Source: Rhodococcus sp. H36-A4
GTDB taxonomy: Bacteria; Actinomycetota; Actinomycetes; Mycobacteriales; Mycobacteriaceae
Reading direction: 5' to 3'
Assembly: GCF_027158005.1 (NCBI RefSeq)
Contig: NZ_JAPVLQ010000003.1
Span: 434,001 to 498,000, forward strand
DNA: 64,000 nt
Part shown: positions 26,184 through 35,425 of the stretch, one piece after another
How positions within the stretch are numbered: position 1 is the first letter of the stretch
Layout of the letters: the number at the start of each line of letters is the position of its first letter
The notes under the pieces: generated by a model
What the model was told of the DNA's origin: nothing
What the model saw: the letters and a program-made list of their open reading frames with translations, nothing else
Databases searched by the model: none
Program-made: the position numbers and the translations under genes

Positions 26184-27581
26184 TCACACGTCGAGGCCGA
26201 GCAGTGCGTTCTCGACCACTTCGGGCAGTCCGGGGTGAATCCAGTACTGCCCGCGAGCCATATCGAGGGCGGACGTTCCGAAACTCATGGCTTGGATGAG
26301 CGGCTGAATGACCGTCGGTGCCTGAGCGCCGAGGACATGAGCGCCCAGTATGCGGCCGGTCTTCTTTTCCGCAATGATCTTGCAGAAGCCTTCTTGGTCC
26401 TCCATTGCCCAGCCATACGCGACGTCACCGTAGTTTTGGATCTTGACGGTGATGTCCAGCCCTGCACTACGAGCTTGATCCTCGGTCAGGCCGACCTCGG
26501 CGATCTGAGGATGCGTGAATACGGCCGCGGGCACGAACCGGTGGTCGTGCTTCCACAGGTTCGTCGTGTCCTGCCAGGCATTGTGCAGCAGGTTGTGTTG
26601 CACTACGCGCGCTTCGTGGTTTGCAACGTGTTTGAGTTGAAAAGCGGACGAGACGTCACCGAGTGCGAAGACGCCCTCGGCACTCGTGCGACCGTATTCG
26701 TCGACTCGAACTCGACCGTCCTCTTCGAGTTCGACACCGGCCTTTTCCACGTCGAGGCGATCTCCGTTGGGCACGCGTCCGACGGCGACGAGTAGAGCGT
26801 CGCCGAGGATTCGGGTGCCGTCGGAGAGTTCGAGACCGACGTTGTCGCCCTCGGAGATCGCTTTTGCCTCGCCGGAATCGAGATGGACGTCCCAGTTCTT
26901 CTGGGCGTGTTCGGTGAATCGATCCGATATGTCTGTGTCGAGACCGCGCAGCAGTGCGCCCTTGCGGGCGACGATCGACACTGTGGATCCGAGCGCGCCG
27001 AACACATGCGCGAATTCTGCTGCTATATAGCCTGATCCGAGGATGACGAGATGCTCCGGTAACTCGGGCAGTCGCATGACGTCGTCGTTGGTATGAAACG
27101 GCACGCCGCTGTCGAGTATCTGCTGAGGCACAACCGGCCTGGATCCAGCGGCGATGACGACCTGGTCGGCGGTGATCACTTCGCCGGCGCCGGTGTCGAT
27201 CGTGCGGGGCCCGACGAACGACGCGTGGCTGGAGAACAGGGTGACGTTCCGGCTACCGCTCTCGCGGTAGTTCTTGCCGCCCTCGGACATGGGGTCGATA
27301 CGACCGAACACCCGGCCGACTATGTCGGACCAGCGGACGCGATCGATCGAGGAGTCGATTCCGTAGCGTGCCGAATCTCGGATCGTCTGCGCGACCTCGG
27401 CCGCGTAGACGAACATCTTCGTCGGGATGCAACCGACGTTGAGGCAGGTGCCTCCGAACGGTGAATGCTCTTCGAAAATTGCCACCGTCTTGTCCGAGAA
27501 CTGCTCGTCGGCGATGGAGTTGCCCGAACCTGATCCGATGATCGCGATGTCGAAATGACGACCGGTTGCCTGACTGCTCAC
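26184..27581 (-). CDS. mtr: Mycothione reductase
   Basis: Mtr reduces mycothiol disulfide with NADPH and FAD and keeps the mycothiol pool reduced. The 465-residue protein has FAD motif IIGSGSGN, redox disulfide GGTCLNVGCIPTK (C46, C51), NADPH motif LGSGYIAAEFAHVFG, FAD motif FALGDVS and the C-terminal H449-x4-E454 pair (IHPGLPEVVEN). GSGSGN and overall pattern fit mycothione reductase more than lipoamide dehydrogenase. The GTG start at 27581 overlaps the stop of the upstream hydrolase gene as GTGA. Confidence 0.93.
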   Translation of the reverse strand: MSSQATGRHFDIAIIGSGSGNSIADEQFSDKTVAIFEEHSPFGGTCLNVGCIPTKMFVYAAEVAQTIRDSARYGIDSSIDRVRWSDIVGRVFGRIDPMSEGGKNYRESGSRNVTLFSSHASFVGPRTIDTGAGEVITADQVVIAAGSRPVVPQQILDSGVPFHTNDDVMRLPELPEHLVILGSGYIAAEFAHVFGALGSTVSIVARKGALLRGLDTDISDRFTEHAQKNWDVHLDSGEAKAISEGDNVGLELSDGTRILGDALLVAVGRVPNGDRLDVEKAGVELEEDGRVRVDEYGRTSAEGVFALGDVSSAFQLKHVANHEARVVQHNLLHNAWQDTTNLWKHDHRFVPAAVFTHPQIAEVGLTEDQARSAGLDITVKIQNYGDVAYGWAMEDQEGFCKIIAEKKTGRILGAHVLGAQAPTVIQPLIQAMSFGTSALDMARGQYWIHPGLPEVVENALLGLDV

Positions 27582-28618
27582 GAAATTGTCCCTAGCTCGT
27601 TGTGGTTTCGTCCGGAATCTCGTTCGATGTGCTCACTTCGATGCAACCACTCGAGCCACTCGTCGACCTCGTCGAGTGCCCGGGCCCGCGGTACGTCCTG
27701 TGAAAGAAAGACGTCGTGGCGGGCGCCCTCGATGGGGACGATCGTCGTACGATCGCCCAGGCAGCCTGCCCAGCGCGCGATTTGACGAACATCGAGCACC
27801 GCATCGGCAGCGTCGATCTCGGAACTGTACTTGCGGGAGAAGTGCGTCACTTTCGATCGCAGAATCAGCGAAGGAATGCCGATGTCGAGACCTCGATGCA
27901 GCTTTGCATGCCCGTGACGGATCGCGCGGATCCAGCCGAACGTGATGGGGAAGCCGGACAGCGGCTTCCAGTCGAGGTTGTAGTCCCACTCACCGTGCTC
28001 GGAGGCAGCAAGCGAGAGGCCATAGGTGTCCAGACCCATACCGGGCAACGCAGTCTTGGCCTTGACCTTGCCGATGACGCCGATCGCGGTTGTGCCGACG
28101 CTACGAACCGCCGCGGGGCCCTGAAGGTCGAACCAAGGGCTGTTCAGGATGACACCGTCGATACCGAGGCCGGTGGTGCCGCCGTCCTGACGGTTCAAGC
28201 GATCGAGCCACAAAGGAAGAATCAGCCCGCCCGTGGAATGAGCGAGGAGCAACACCGACTTGCCGCTCGGCTCCCTGCGAACCAGCGAGAGCGCTTCGTT
28301 CAACTCGTCGTCGTAGAACGCCAGATCCGTCACGAAGTGCGGTGTTTGGCCTTCACGCAGAGACCTTCCGCACTTACGCAGGTCCAGCGCGTAGAACGCA
28401 TAACCTTTGGCTGCGAAATGTTCGGCCAGGTGCTGTTGGAAGAAATAGTCGGTGAAGCCATGGACGTAGATCACCGCTCGATCGAAGGACGGAGCATCTG
28501 CGGGTTGGTATCGAACGAGAGTCGCCTCGACCTGCCCTTCACCGTCCGGATCTTCACCGAGGCGGATGGTGGTCTGCTCGTAGCCGTCGCCGAGGACATC
28601 GGGTACCCAGGTAGTCAC
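27578..28618 (-). CDS. Alpha/beta hydrolase (monoglyceride-lipase-like, Rv2854 type)
   Basis: The 346-residue hydrolase has VIYVHGFTDYFFQQHLAEHF, LDLRKCGRS, the nucleophile elbow LLAHSTGG (S128), a helical cap and a catalytic-type His in GARHDVFLS near the C-terminus. It fits the Hydrolase_4 (lysophospholipase) group and matches the gene beside mtr in M. tuberculosis. It overlaps mtr by 4 bp, so the two are cotranscribed. The GTG at 28618 has no clear Shine-Dalgarno. The substrate is not known. Confidence 0.85.
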   Translation of the reverse strand: MTTWVPDVLGDGYEQTTIRLGEDPDGEGQVEATLVRYQPADAPSFDRAVIYVHGFTDYFFQQHLAEHFAAKGYAFYALDLRKCGRSLREGQTPHFVTDLAFYDDELNEALSLVRREPSGKSVLLLAHSTGGLILPLWLDRLNRQDGGTTGLGIDGVILNSPWFDLQGPAAVRSVGTTAIGVIGKVKAKTALPGMGLDTYGLSLAASEHGEWDYNLDWKPLSGFPITFGWIRAIRHGHAKLHRGLDIGIPSLILRSKVTHFSRKYSSEIDAADAVLDVRQIARWAGCLGDRTTIVPIEGARHDVFLSQDVPRARALDEVDEWLEWLHRSEHIERDSGRNHNELGTIS

Positions 28619-28779
28619 AGATCACAACTGTAGTAGCAGGTGCAAAGCGCACTTCGAGAGCACAATCGAAGAAGGGCTTGAAAGCGCTTCGAGTCGGGTA
28701 TCTACGGCCGGGTAATGTAGCCGTCACCTGAGCAGAGTTTCCTCACGCGAGTACTCACGAACAAGGAAGTCGATCTCCA

Positions 28780-30315
28780 GTGTCAAATGAACAGCGCTCG
28801 AATCAAGAGCAGGTCAAGCGAGTGAAAACCGATGTGGTGCTCGTTGGCGCCGGAATCATGAGCGCAACTCTCGGGGCACTGCTTCGACAGTTGGAACCCG
28901 ATTGGTCGATCGATGTGTACGAGCGACTCGACGCCGCTGCCGCCGAAAGCAGTGACGCATGGAACAACGCCGGCACCGGCCATTCCGCGCTGTGTGAGCT
29001 CAACTACACGCCGCAGAACAAAGACGGTTCCGTCGACATCGCCAAGGCGCTCAACGTCAACGAGCAGTTCCAGGTCTCCCGTCAGTTCTGGGCGCACAGC
29101 CTGGAAACGGGCATACTGAGCGACGCGAAGAACTTCATCAATCCGATCCCGCACGTGAGCTTCGTTCATGGTGAGGACAACACCAAGTACTTGAAGGCTC
29201 GATACGACGCCCTGGCTTCGAATCCACTGTTCGAAGGTATGGAGTACATCGACAGTCCGGACGAGTTCACGCGTCGACTTCCGCTCATGGGTGCGGGTCG
29301 CGACTTCTCCGATCCCGTCGCGCTCAACTGGAGCGACAACGGAACCGACGTCGACTTCGGTGCACTCACACGCCAACTTCTGAACTACCTCTCCGGGGCC
29401 GGTGCCACCGTGCACTTCGGAAACGACGTGCGGAACATCTCTAAGCAGTCGGACGGGACGTGGGACGTCAAGGTGGCAAACCTTCGCACCGGTTCCAAGA
29501 AGACGGTCAACGCCAAGTTCGTGTTCGTCGGCGCGGGTGGCGGTGCTTTGCATCTGCTCCAGAAGTCGGGCATCAGCGAGATCAAGGGCTTCGGAGGGTT
29601 CCCGGTCAGCGGTGAGTGGCTGCGCTGCACCAACCCCGAGCTCATCGAGCGGCACTCGGCCAAGGTGTACGGCAAGGCCTCGGTCGGTGCGCCCCCGATG
29701 TCGGTGCCACACCTCGACACACGTGTCATCGGGGGCAAGCCCGGTTTGCTCTTCGGTCCGTACGCAGGATGGTCGCCGAAGTTCCTCAAGGAAGGAAAGC
29801 TGACCGATCTACCTTCGTCGGTCAAGCCGGGGAACTTGATGTCGATGCTCGGCGTGGGCGTCACCGAGCTCGGACTCGTGAAGTACCTACTGAGCGAACT
29901 GTCGCAGTCGCAGGCCGATCGCGTGGAAACGCTTCGCGAGTTCGCACCCAAGGTTCTCGACAAGGACTGGGAGATCGTCACCGCCGGGCAGCGAGTCCAG
30001 GTGATTCGAAAGAAGGGCCGCGGCGGAGTTCTCGAGTTCGGCACCGCGGTGATCAACGCTGCAGACGGGACGATCGCGGGACTGCTCGGTGCATCGCCTG
30101 GTGCTTCCACTGCGGTACCGGCGATGCTCGATGTGTTGCAGCGATGCTTCGGAGACCGCTACGAGGCATGGCAGCCCAAGCTCAAGGAGATAGTGCCTTC
30201 ACTCGGAGTCAAGTTGGCCGAGGATCGTTCACTGTTCCGCGAGATTTTCGACTGGACCTCGCGTGCGCTCGAGCTGGACGAGTCCTCCCAACTCGCACAG
30301 CGCACCGGCGTGTGA
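28780..30315 (+). CDS. mqo: Malate:quinone oxidoreductase
   Basis: Mqo oxidises malate to oxaloacetate and passes electrons to menaquinone at the membrane. The 511-residue protein shows the FAD-binding start [64 protein letters not shown] and [21 protein letters not shown] (in part). It starts at GTG 28780 after AAGGAAG with about 10 nt spacing. The divergent 161-bp gap to the hydrolase gene holds its promoter, not clearly identified. A GNAT gene follows after 13 bp. Confidence 0.97.
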   Translation: MSNEQRSNQEQVKRVKTDVVLVGAGIMSATLGALLRQLEPDWSIDVYERLDAAAAESSDAWNNAGTGHSALCELNYTPQNKDGSVDIAKALNVNEQFQVSRQFWAHSLETGILSDAKNFINPIPHVSFVHGEDNTKYLKARYDALASNPLFEGMEYIDSPDEFTRRLPLMGAGRDFSDPVALNWSDNGTDVDFGALTRQLLNYLSGAGATVHFGNDVRNISKQSDGTWDVKVANLRTGSKKTVNAKFVFVGAGGGALHLLQKSGISEIKGFGGFPVSGEWLRCTNPELIERHSAKVYGKASVGAPPMSVPHLDTRVIGGKPGLLFGPYAGWSPKFLKEGKLTDLPSSVKPGNLMSMLGVGVTELGLVKYLLSELSQSQADRVETLREFAPKVLDKDWEIVTAGQRVQVIRKKGRGGVLEFGTAVINAADGTIAGLLGASPGASTAVPAMLDVLQRCFGDRYEAWQPKLKEIVPSLGVKLAEDRSLFREIFDWTSRALELDESSQLAQRTGV

Positions 30316-30328
30316 TAGCAACAGGCCT

Positions 30329-30832
30329 ATGACTACGCAAGCTGCTGCCCTCAAGCGCTCCTGGGCTTTGGACCTGTCCAACAAGACCCTGTACGACCTG
30401 TTGAAGCTGCGTGTCGAGGTTTTCGTCGTCGAGCAGGCGTGCGCCTACCCCGAACTCGACGGTCGAGACCTGCTCACCGAGACGAGGCATTTCTGGCTCG
30501 AACGTGACGGCGAAGTGGTGTGCACACTGCGTCTGCTCGAGGAGCACGACGACGGCGAGAAGGCCTTCCGCATCGGGCGGCTGTGCACGCAGCGGTCGGC
30601 GCGGGGGCAGGGGCACACCACGCGCATCCTGCGCGCTGCACTTGCCGAGGTCGGCTCCTCTCCGTGTCGTATCAATGCACAGAGCTACCTGGTGGACATG
30701 TACGCGAAACACGGCTTCCTGCCCGACGGTGAGGAAGTTCTCGAAGACGGAATTCCGCATACGCCCATGCGTCGTGGCGGCGGAACCCCCTGGGGCGAGG
30801 CGTCGGGCGGCAGTAACGTCGAACGACGGTAG
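30329..30832 (+). CDS. ElaA-like GNAT N-acetyltransferase
   Basis: This 167-residue protein fits the ElaA group of GNAT enzymes: LYDLLKLRVEVFVVEQACAY near the start, VCTLRLLEE, IGRLCTQRSARGQGHTTRIL (acetyl-CoA loop) and INAQSYLVDMYAKHGFLP. ATG 30329 gives the standard N-terminus; longer open frame upstream overlaps mqo. It is the neighbour of mqo and the chelatase gene also in M. tuberculosis (Rv2851c position). Substrate unknown. The stop is immediately followed by the cobalamin riboswitch. Confidence 0.9.
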   Translation: MTTQAAALKRSWALDLSNKTLYDLLKLRVEVFVVEQACAYPELDGRDLLTETRHFWLERDGEVVCTLRLLEEHDDGEKAFRIGRLCTQRSARGQGHTTRILRAALAEVGSSPCRINAQSYLVDMYAKHGFLPDGEEVLEDGIPHTPMRRGGGTPWGEASGGSNVERR

Positions 30833-30834
30833 GG

Positions 30835-30945
30835 TTCGACCAACGGAGCTGATGCGGGGAAGTCCTGTGTGATTCAGGCGCGGTCCCGCCACTGTGTACG
30901 AGTAGGCCGATTGTCGGCAGCCTCGTGAGCCAGATCACCGCACAG
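30835..30945 (+). ncRNA. Cobalamin (adenosylcobalamin) riboswitch
   Basis: The core is plain: GCGGGGAAGTCC near 30854, GATTCAGGCGCGGTCCCGCC, and the B12 box GCCACTGT at 30888-30895, followed by GAGCCAGATCACC near 30929. It precedes the chelatase-cobO-cobB operon. Ligand binding should lower expression of these cobalamin genes. Confidence 0.95.
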
Positions 30946-30964
30946 CATCGAAACTACTTTGTCC

Positions 30965-31018
30965 ACTTCTTCGGTGGGCATCGAAAGTCCTCGGCGCGGA
31001 AACCGAGGAATGAAGGGG
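30965..31018 (+). promoter_or_regulatory. Expression platform and ribosome site of the B12-controlled operon
   Basis: Two small hairpins follow the aptamer: CCAC/GTGG around TTCTTCG near 30963-30977, and CCTCGG/CCGAGG at 30989-31008. AAGGGG at 31013-31018 lies 7 nt before the GTG. No T run is seen, so control of translation is more likely than termination. Confidence 0.5.
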
Positions 31019-31025
31019 ATCGAAA

Positions 31026-32975
31026 GTGCAGCAGGCCGTTGGATCTTCAGAACCCGGTTATCCGTTCAGCGCGATAGTCGGCCAAGACCAGCTTCGATTG
31101 TCGTTGATCCTGTGTGCGGTGCACCCGGGAATCGGCGGTGTTCTCGTCCGCGGTGAAAAGGGGACGGCGAAGTCCACTGTCGTACGTGCACTCGCGACGC
31201 TGCTTCCGGACATCGAGGACGATGGCGTTACACGGCCGGCCCGACTGGTAGAACTTCCGGTCGGCGCGACCGAGGACCGCGTGGTCGGATCGCTCGATCT
31301 GGAAAAGGTGCTGCGAGACGGAGAACGTGCGTTCCAGCCAGGACTGTTGGCCGCCGCTCATCGGGGTGTGCTGTACGTGGACGAGGTGAATCTTCTGCAC
31401 GATCACCTGGTCGACGTTCTGCTCGACGCCGCTGCGATGGGGCGCGTCCATATCGAACGCGATGGGGTTTCACATTCACATCCCGCGCAATTCGTCCTAG
31501 TGGGAACCATGAATCCTGAAGAGGGCGAACTTCGACCACAGTTGTTGGATCGTTTCGGGCTCGCCGTAGAGGTCACTGCCTCTCGTGACGTGGACATCCG
31601 AATGGACGTCGTGCGGCGGCGTCTGAACTACGAGCGCGACCCCCGTGCGTTTGCTGCGCACTACGCCGACGAGGACGCGGACATCGCCGCACACATCGTG
31701 GCGGCTCGACTCGTACTCGATCAGGTGGAACTCGACGACACCGAACTTCGTCGGATTGCGGCATTGTGTGCGTCGTTCGACGTCGACGGCATGCGAGCGG
31801 ATCTCGTAGTCGCAAGGACCGCCTCGGCACACGCGGCATGGAGAGGTTCCCCGAAGGTCGAGGAGTCGGACGTGCGGGTCGCTGCGGAATTGGCATTGCC
31901 CCATCGGCGCAGGCGTGACCCGTTCGACGAGCCGGGTATCGACGAGAGTGCACTCGACGATGCCATGCGCGACGCTGCAGAACAGGCAGACTCCGCGCAG
32001 GCAGACTCCCCGAAAGCGGATTCCGGCCAGGAGTCCGACGATCCAACCGATCCCGAACCAACCGATCCCGAACCAACCGATTCAGGACCGGACCCGGATG
32101 ACGACGGCGGCGGTGCACCGACACCGGACCAGGCGGATCCACCGTCCGGCAACGGATCTCGTGACCGAGATGCCGCAACGCCCGGATCGCAGTTCCGCGC
32201 GCGGTTGATGGAAGTTCCCGGCGTCGGCGAGGGAGCACCCGGGCGTCGCTCCCGGTCGCGAGCTGCGCAGGGGCGGGTCGTGCGCCCGACCACCGAGCGT
32301 GGAAGGGGACTTCACCTCATCGGGACATTGTTCGCGGCAGCCGAGGATCAAGTCGCGCGCGGACGAACATCCGGAAAGTTCCGACTCGAGCCTGCGGACC
32401 TACGCGGGGCGATTCGTGAAGGTCGAGAAGGCAACCTCATCGTGTTCGTTGTCGACGCATCTGGATCGATGGCCGCCCGCGATCGGTTGTCCGCCGTGAC
32501 TGGAGCAGTGCTGTCGCTACTGCGCGATGCATACCAGCGGCGCGACAAGGTTGCGGTGATCACCGTTCGAGGGCGCGAAGCCGAGTTGGTTCTTCCGCCG
32601 ACGTCGAGCGTCGACGTCGCAGTCACACGCTTGCGCAGAATGAAGACCGGTGGCAAGTCTCCGCTGGCGCAAGGCTTTCTGCGGGCCCGCGAGGTCGTCC
32701 TTCGAGAGAAGGTCAGAGATCCGTTGCGCCGTGCGCTCGTCGTCGCGATGACGGACGGGCGAGCGACGGGCGGTATCGATCCGGTCGGGCGCGCACGTAT
32801 CGCTGCGTCGCGTCTGGCCGCCGATGGCACTGCTTCGGTCGTCGTGGATTGCGAATCGGGCATGGTTCGCCTCGGACTGGCAGCCGATTTCGCCGGGCAT
32901 TTACAGGGTGGCTACGTGCGGCTCGCCGACCTTTCTGCAGAGCACGTTGCTGCCGTCGTCCGCGCAGCGGCCTGA
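31026..32975 (+). CDS. Fused ChlI/ChlD-type chelatase ATPase-VWA subunit (cobaltochelatase partner)
   Basis: The 649-residue protein joins an AAA+ ATPase domain (about 12-330; Walker A GEKGTAKS at 43-50, YVDEVNLL) to a C-terminal von Willebrand A domain (about 465-649) with the MIDAS motif DASGS at 477-481 and TDGRATGG. A linker of about 130 residues rich in Asp, Pro and Ser holds short repeats. By context (B12 riboswitch, cobO, cobB) it should drive cobalt insertion with CobN, which is not in this window, rather than magnesium chelation. It corresponds to Rv2850c. Confidence 0.9.
   Translation: MQQAVGSSEPGYPFSAIVGQDQLRLSLILCAVHPGIGGVLVRGEKGTAKSTVVRALATLLPDIEDDGVTRPARLVELPVGATEDRVVGSLDLEKVLRDGERAFQPGLLAAAHRGVLYVDEVNLLHDHLVDVLLDAAAMGRVHIERDGVSHSHPAQFVLVGTMNPEEGELRPQLLDRFGLAVEVTASRDVDIRMDVVRRRLNYERDPRAFAAHYADEDADIAAHIVAARLVLDQVELDDTELRRIAALCASFDVDGMRADLVVARTASAHAAWRGSPKVEESDVRVAAELALPHRRRRDPFDEPGIDESALDDAMRDAAEQADSAQADSPKADSGQESDDPTDPEPTDPEPTDSGPDPDDDGGGAPTPDQADPPSGNGSRDRDAATPGSQFRARLMEVPGVGEGAPGRRSRSRAAQGRVVRPTTERGRGLHLIGTLFAAAEDQVARGRTSGKFRLEPADLRGAIREGREGNLIVFVVDASGSMAARDRLSAVTGAVLSLLRDAYQRRDKVAVITVRGREAELVLPPTSSVDVAVTRLRRMKTGGKSPLAQGFLRAREVVLREKVRDPLRRALVVAMTDGRATGGIDPVGRARIAASRLAADGTASVVVDCESGMVRLGLAADFAGHLQGGYVRLADLSAEHVAAVVRAAA
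32043..32087 (+). repeat. 15-bp tandem repeats in the chelatase linker
   Basis: CCAACCGATCCCGAA occurs at 32043-32057 and 32058-32072, with a degraded third copy to 32087. It encodes PTDPE units in the flexible acidic linker between the ATPase and VWA domains and keeps frame. Confidence 0.85.
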
Positions 32976-32986
32976 GAGGACGAGTA

Positions 32987-33607
32987 ATGCCACAGGGAGT
33001 ACCACTTGCGGGAACAGTTCCCGACGACGGCCTGACGACGCGTCAGCGCCGTAATCAAGCACTTCTCGCAGTGCACACCGGTCCGGGCAAGGGCAAGTCG
33101 ACGGCGGCCTTCGGAATGGCACTTCGCGCGTGGAATCAAGGATTCGACGTCGGAGTGTTCCAGTTCGTGAAGAGTGCGAAATGGAAGGTCGGCGAGGAAT
33201 CGACGTTCAAACTGCTCGGCGAATTGCATGAGACGCAGGGCACTGGCGGGGCCGTCGAGTGGCACAAGATGGGCGAGGGGTGGTCCTGGACGCGTAAGAA
33301 GGGTTCCGACGTCGACCACGCCGCCGCAGCTGCTGAAGGCTGGGCCGAAATCTCTCGGAGATTGAGCGAGGAGACACACCGCTTCTACGTGTTGGACGAA
33401 TTCACCTACCCACTCAAGTGGGGGTGGGTCGACATCGACGAGGTCGTCGAGGTGCTCGTGAACCGACCGGGTAACCAACACGTCGTCGTCACCGGACGTG
33501 ATGCACCGCAGGCGCTGATCGACGCCGCCGATCTCGTCACCGAAATGACCAAGGTCAAGCATCCGATGGATGCAGGCCGAAAAGGTCAGCGCGGTATCGA
33601 ATGGTGA
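32987..33607 (+). CDS. cobO: Cob(I)yrinic acid a,c-diamide adenosyltransferase
   Basis: CobO transfers the adenosyl group from ATP to cob(I)alamin precursors. The 206-residue protein has the P-loop TGPGKGKSTAAFGMALRA, FVKSAKWKVGEE, VLDEFTYPLKWGW and VVVTGRDAPQAL, all typical of the CobA/CobO/BtuR family. ATG 32987 follows GAGAGGA by about 6 nt; the longer open frame overlaps the chelatase gene. Its end overlaps cobB by 7 bp. Confidence 0.96.
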   Translation: MPQGVPLAGTVPDDGLTTRQRRNQALLAVHTGPGKGKSTAAFGMALRAWNQGFDVGVFQFVKSAKWKVGEESTFKLLGELHETQGTGGAVEWHKMGEGWSWTRKKGSDVDHAAAAAEGWAEISRRLSEETHRFYVLDEFTYPLKWGWVDIDEVVEVLVNRPGNQHVVVTGRDAPQALIDAADLVTEMTKVKHPMDAGRKGQRGIEW

Positions 33608-35007
33608 GCCGTCCCGCTCCCGCCGTCGTGATCGCTGCGCCCGCATCGGGTAGCGGAAAAACGACGGTTGCCACCGGGATGATGGCTGCTCTTCGTGCCA
33701 TGGGGGACCGGGTAGCGCCGTTCAAGGTGGGTCCGGACTATATCGATCCTGGATACCACTCTCTCGCAACGGGTTTGCCGGGTCGCAATCTCGATGCAGT
33801 GATGGTGGGGCGAGAGCGCATAGGTCCACTCTTCCTCCATGGGAGTGCCGGATGCGACATCGCGATCGTCGAGGGAGTCATGGGTCTCTTCGACGGCAAG
33901 ATCGACATGACGGGTGCCGGACAGGCTTCCGCGGAGGGGTCGACCGCAGCGGTGGCCGCGATGCTCGGCGCACCGGTCGTCCTCGTCGTCGATGCACGCG
34001 GCCACAGTCAAAGTCTTGCCGCTGTGCTGCACGGTTTCTCGACGTTCGACCCGTCGGTGCGGATCGGTGGAGTGATCTTGAATCGTGTCGGCAGCCCGAG
34101 GCACGAAGAAGTTCTGCGTCAGGCGTGTGAGCGTGTCGGTGTTCCCGTTCTCGGGTCACTACCGCGGATGTCGGAACTGGCGGTCCCGTCACGGCACCTG
34201 GGACTGATCACGGCGCTCGAACACGGGAGCCGAGCCGGCGCAGCAGTGGACGCAATGGCAGAACTGGTAACACGCCATGTCGACCTGGCTGCCGTCCGGT
34301 CGTTGGCAAGATCGTCGGTCACCGATACCGCCTGGAACCCGATCGACGAAGTGGGTGAGCCGAGCGGGTCGGGAGCCGTCGTCGCCGTGGCCGGGGGGCC
34401 CGCCTTCACATTCGGTTACGCCGAGCATGTGGAACTGCTGCGTGCTGCGGGTTCGGAGGTGGTGGTGTTCGATCCCCTCACCGACGGATTGCCGGAGCGT
34501 ACGGCGGGTGTCGTGCTACCGGGCGGGTTTCCGGAGGAACATGCCGAGCAGTTGGCGTCGAACGAGTCTCTGCTGGCGGATATCCGCAGGGCATCGGCTG
34601 CCGGATTGCCGATCCATGCTGAATGCGCAGGTTTGCTGTACCTGGCGAGATCCCTCGACGGCCACGCGATGGCCGGAGTCATCGATGCGGAAGCGCGGTT
34701 CGGATCGCAGCTCACACTCGGCTACCGCGATGCGGTCGCCTTGGGTGATTCGGTGTTGTTCGAGGCGGGGACTCGGGTGACGGGTCACGAGTTTCATCGG
34801 ACTGCGCTCGTCGACTTCGCGGCCGAACTCACACCGGCGTGGGGTTGGCAGAACCCGAGCACAGCTGCCGGCAAACGCATCGTTCGAGAGGGGTTCGTCC
34901 ACGGCCGTGTTCATGCATCGTACTTGCATACACACGCTGCGGGGAGTCCTCGATCGGTTCGGAGATTCGTCGAGGCGTGTGACCGGTTCGTGCCTGTCGA
35001 TGTCTGA
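33601..35007 (+). CDS. cobB: Cobyrinic acid a,c-diamide synthase (hydrogenobyrinic acid a,c-diamide synthase)
   Basis: CobB/CbiA amidates the a and c side chains of the corrin ring. The 468-residue protein has P-loop APASGSGKTTVATG, PFKVGPDYIDPGYH, and VEGVMGLFDG in the synthetase half and the glutamine amidotransferase half with PGGFPEEHAEQL, HAECAGLLYL (C342), GHEFHR and VHASYLHTH. It begins at ATG 33601 inside the end of cobO (GTG 33604 is the alternative). Its last bases overlap the next small gene. Confidence 0.96.
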   Translation: MVSRPAPAVVIAAPASGSGKTTVATGMMAALRAMGDRVAPFKVGPDYIDPGYHSLATGLPGRNLDAVMVGRERIGPLFLHGSAGCDIAIVEGVMGLFDGKIDMTGAGQASAEGSTAAVAAMLGAPVVLVVDARGHSQSLAAVLHGFSTFDPSVRIGGVILNRVGSPRHEEVLRQACERVGVPVLGSLPRMSELAVPSRHLGLITALEHGSRAGAAVDAMAELVTRHVDLAAVRSLARSSVTDTAWNPIDEVGEPSGSGAVVAVAGGPAFTFGYAEHVELLRAAGSEVVVFDPLTDGLPERTAGVVLPGGFPEEHAEQLASNESLLADIRRASAAGLPIHAECAGLLYLARSLDGHAMAGVIDAEARFGSQLTLGYRDAVALGDSVLFEAGTRVTGHEFHRTALVDFAAELTPAWGWQNPSTAAGKRIVREGFVHGRVHASYLHTHAAGSPRSVRRFVEACDRFVPVDV

Positions 35008-35386
35008 ATCGGGCCGCGCCGAATCGATCGTCGTCGGAGTCGGCACGACGGCGGCTGCGACGGGCTCCGATATCGCGGTCGGGTTCGCTTCGGTCGCCAG
35101 GCCGCACTGGACCGTGGTCGCGGTGGCGACCCTGGATCGAAAGCATTCTGTAGTGGAGTCTTTTGCTCGTTCGCTTTCAGTGCCGCTAAGTGTGTGGACG
35201 GCCGCCCAATTGGCTTCCGTTGTCGTGCCGGCTCCGTCCTTACTGGTCGACGACGCCGTCGGGACCCCGAGCGTGGCAGAGGCCGCAGCACTATTGGGAA
35301 GCGGCGGAGGTCCGTTGATTCTGGGCAAGACGAAGGTGGGTTCGGTGACCATTGCGGTGGCGCTAGCACCGGTGCCCGAGGAATAG
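35000..35386 (+). CDS. CobE / CbiG C-terminal-domain protein
   Basis: The 128-residue protein has the CbiG_C/CobE pattern: IVVGVGTTAAAT near the start, VVAVATLDRKHSVVESFA, and the well-conserved end GTPSVAEAAALLGSGG then LILGKTKVGSVTIAVALAP. It starts at ATG 35000 within the end of cobB (8-bp overlap), so it is part of the same operon. CobE is a small cobalamin-pathway protein of unclear role. The usual Gly-Cys-Arg-Arg stretch after the first glycines is replaced by Thr-Thr-Ala-Ala here. No clear ribosome site; translational coupling likely. Confidence 0.75.
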   Translation: MSESGRAESIVVGVGTTAAATGSDIAVGFASVARPHWTVVAVATLDRKHSVVESFARSLSVPLSVWTAAQLASVVVPAPSLLVDDAVGTPSVAEAAALLGSGGGPLILGKTKVGSVTIAVALAPVPEE

Positions 35387-35425
35387 AAGCCTTGCGCGGC
35401 CGACTGCAACACGTTCTAATGTTGC

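Noticed and set aside
31026-32975. Magnesium chelatase for (bacterio)chlorophyll
   Set aside because: No pigment genes; B12 riboswitch, cobO and cobB fix the context as cobalt chelation.
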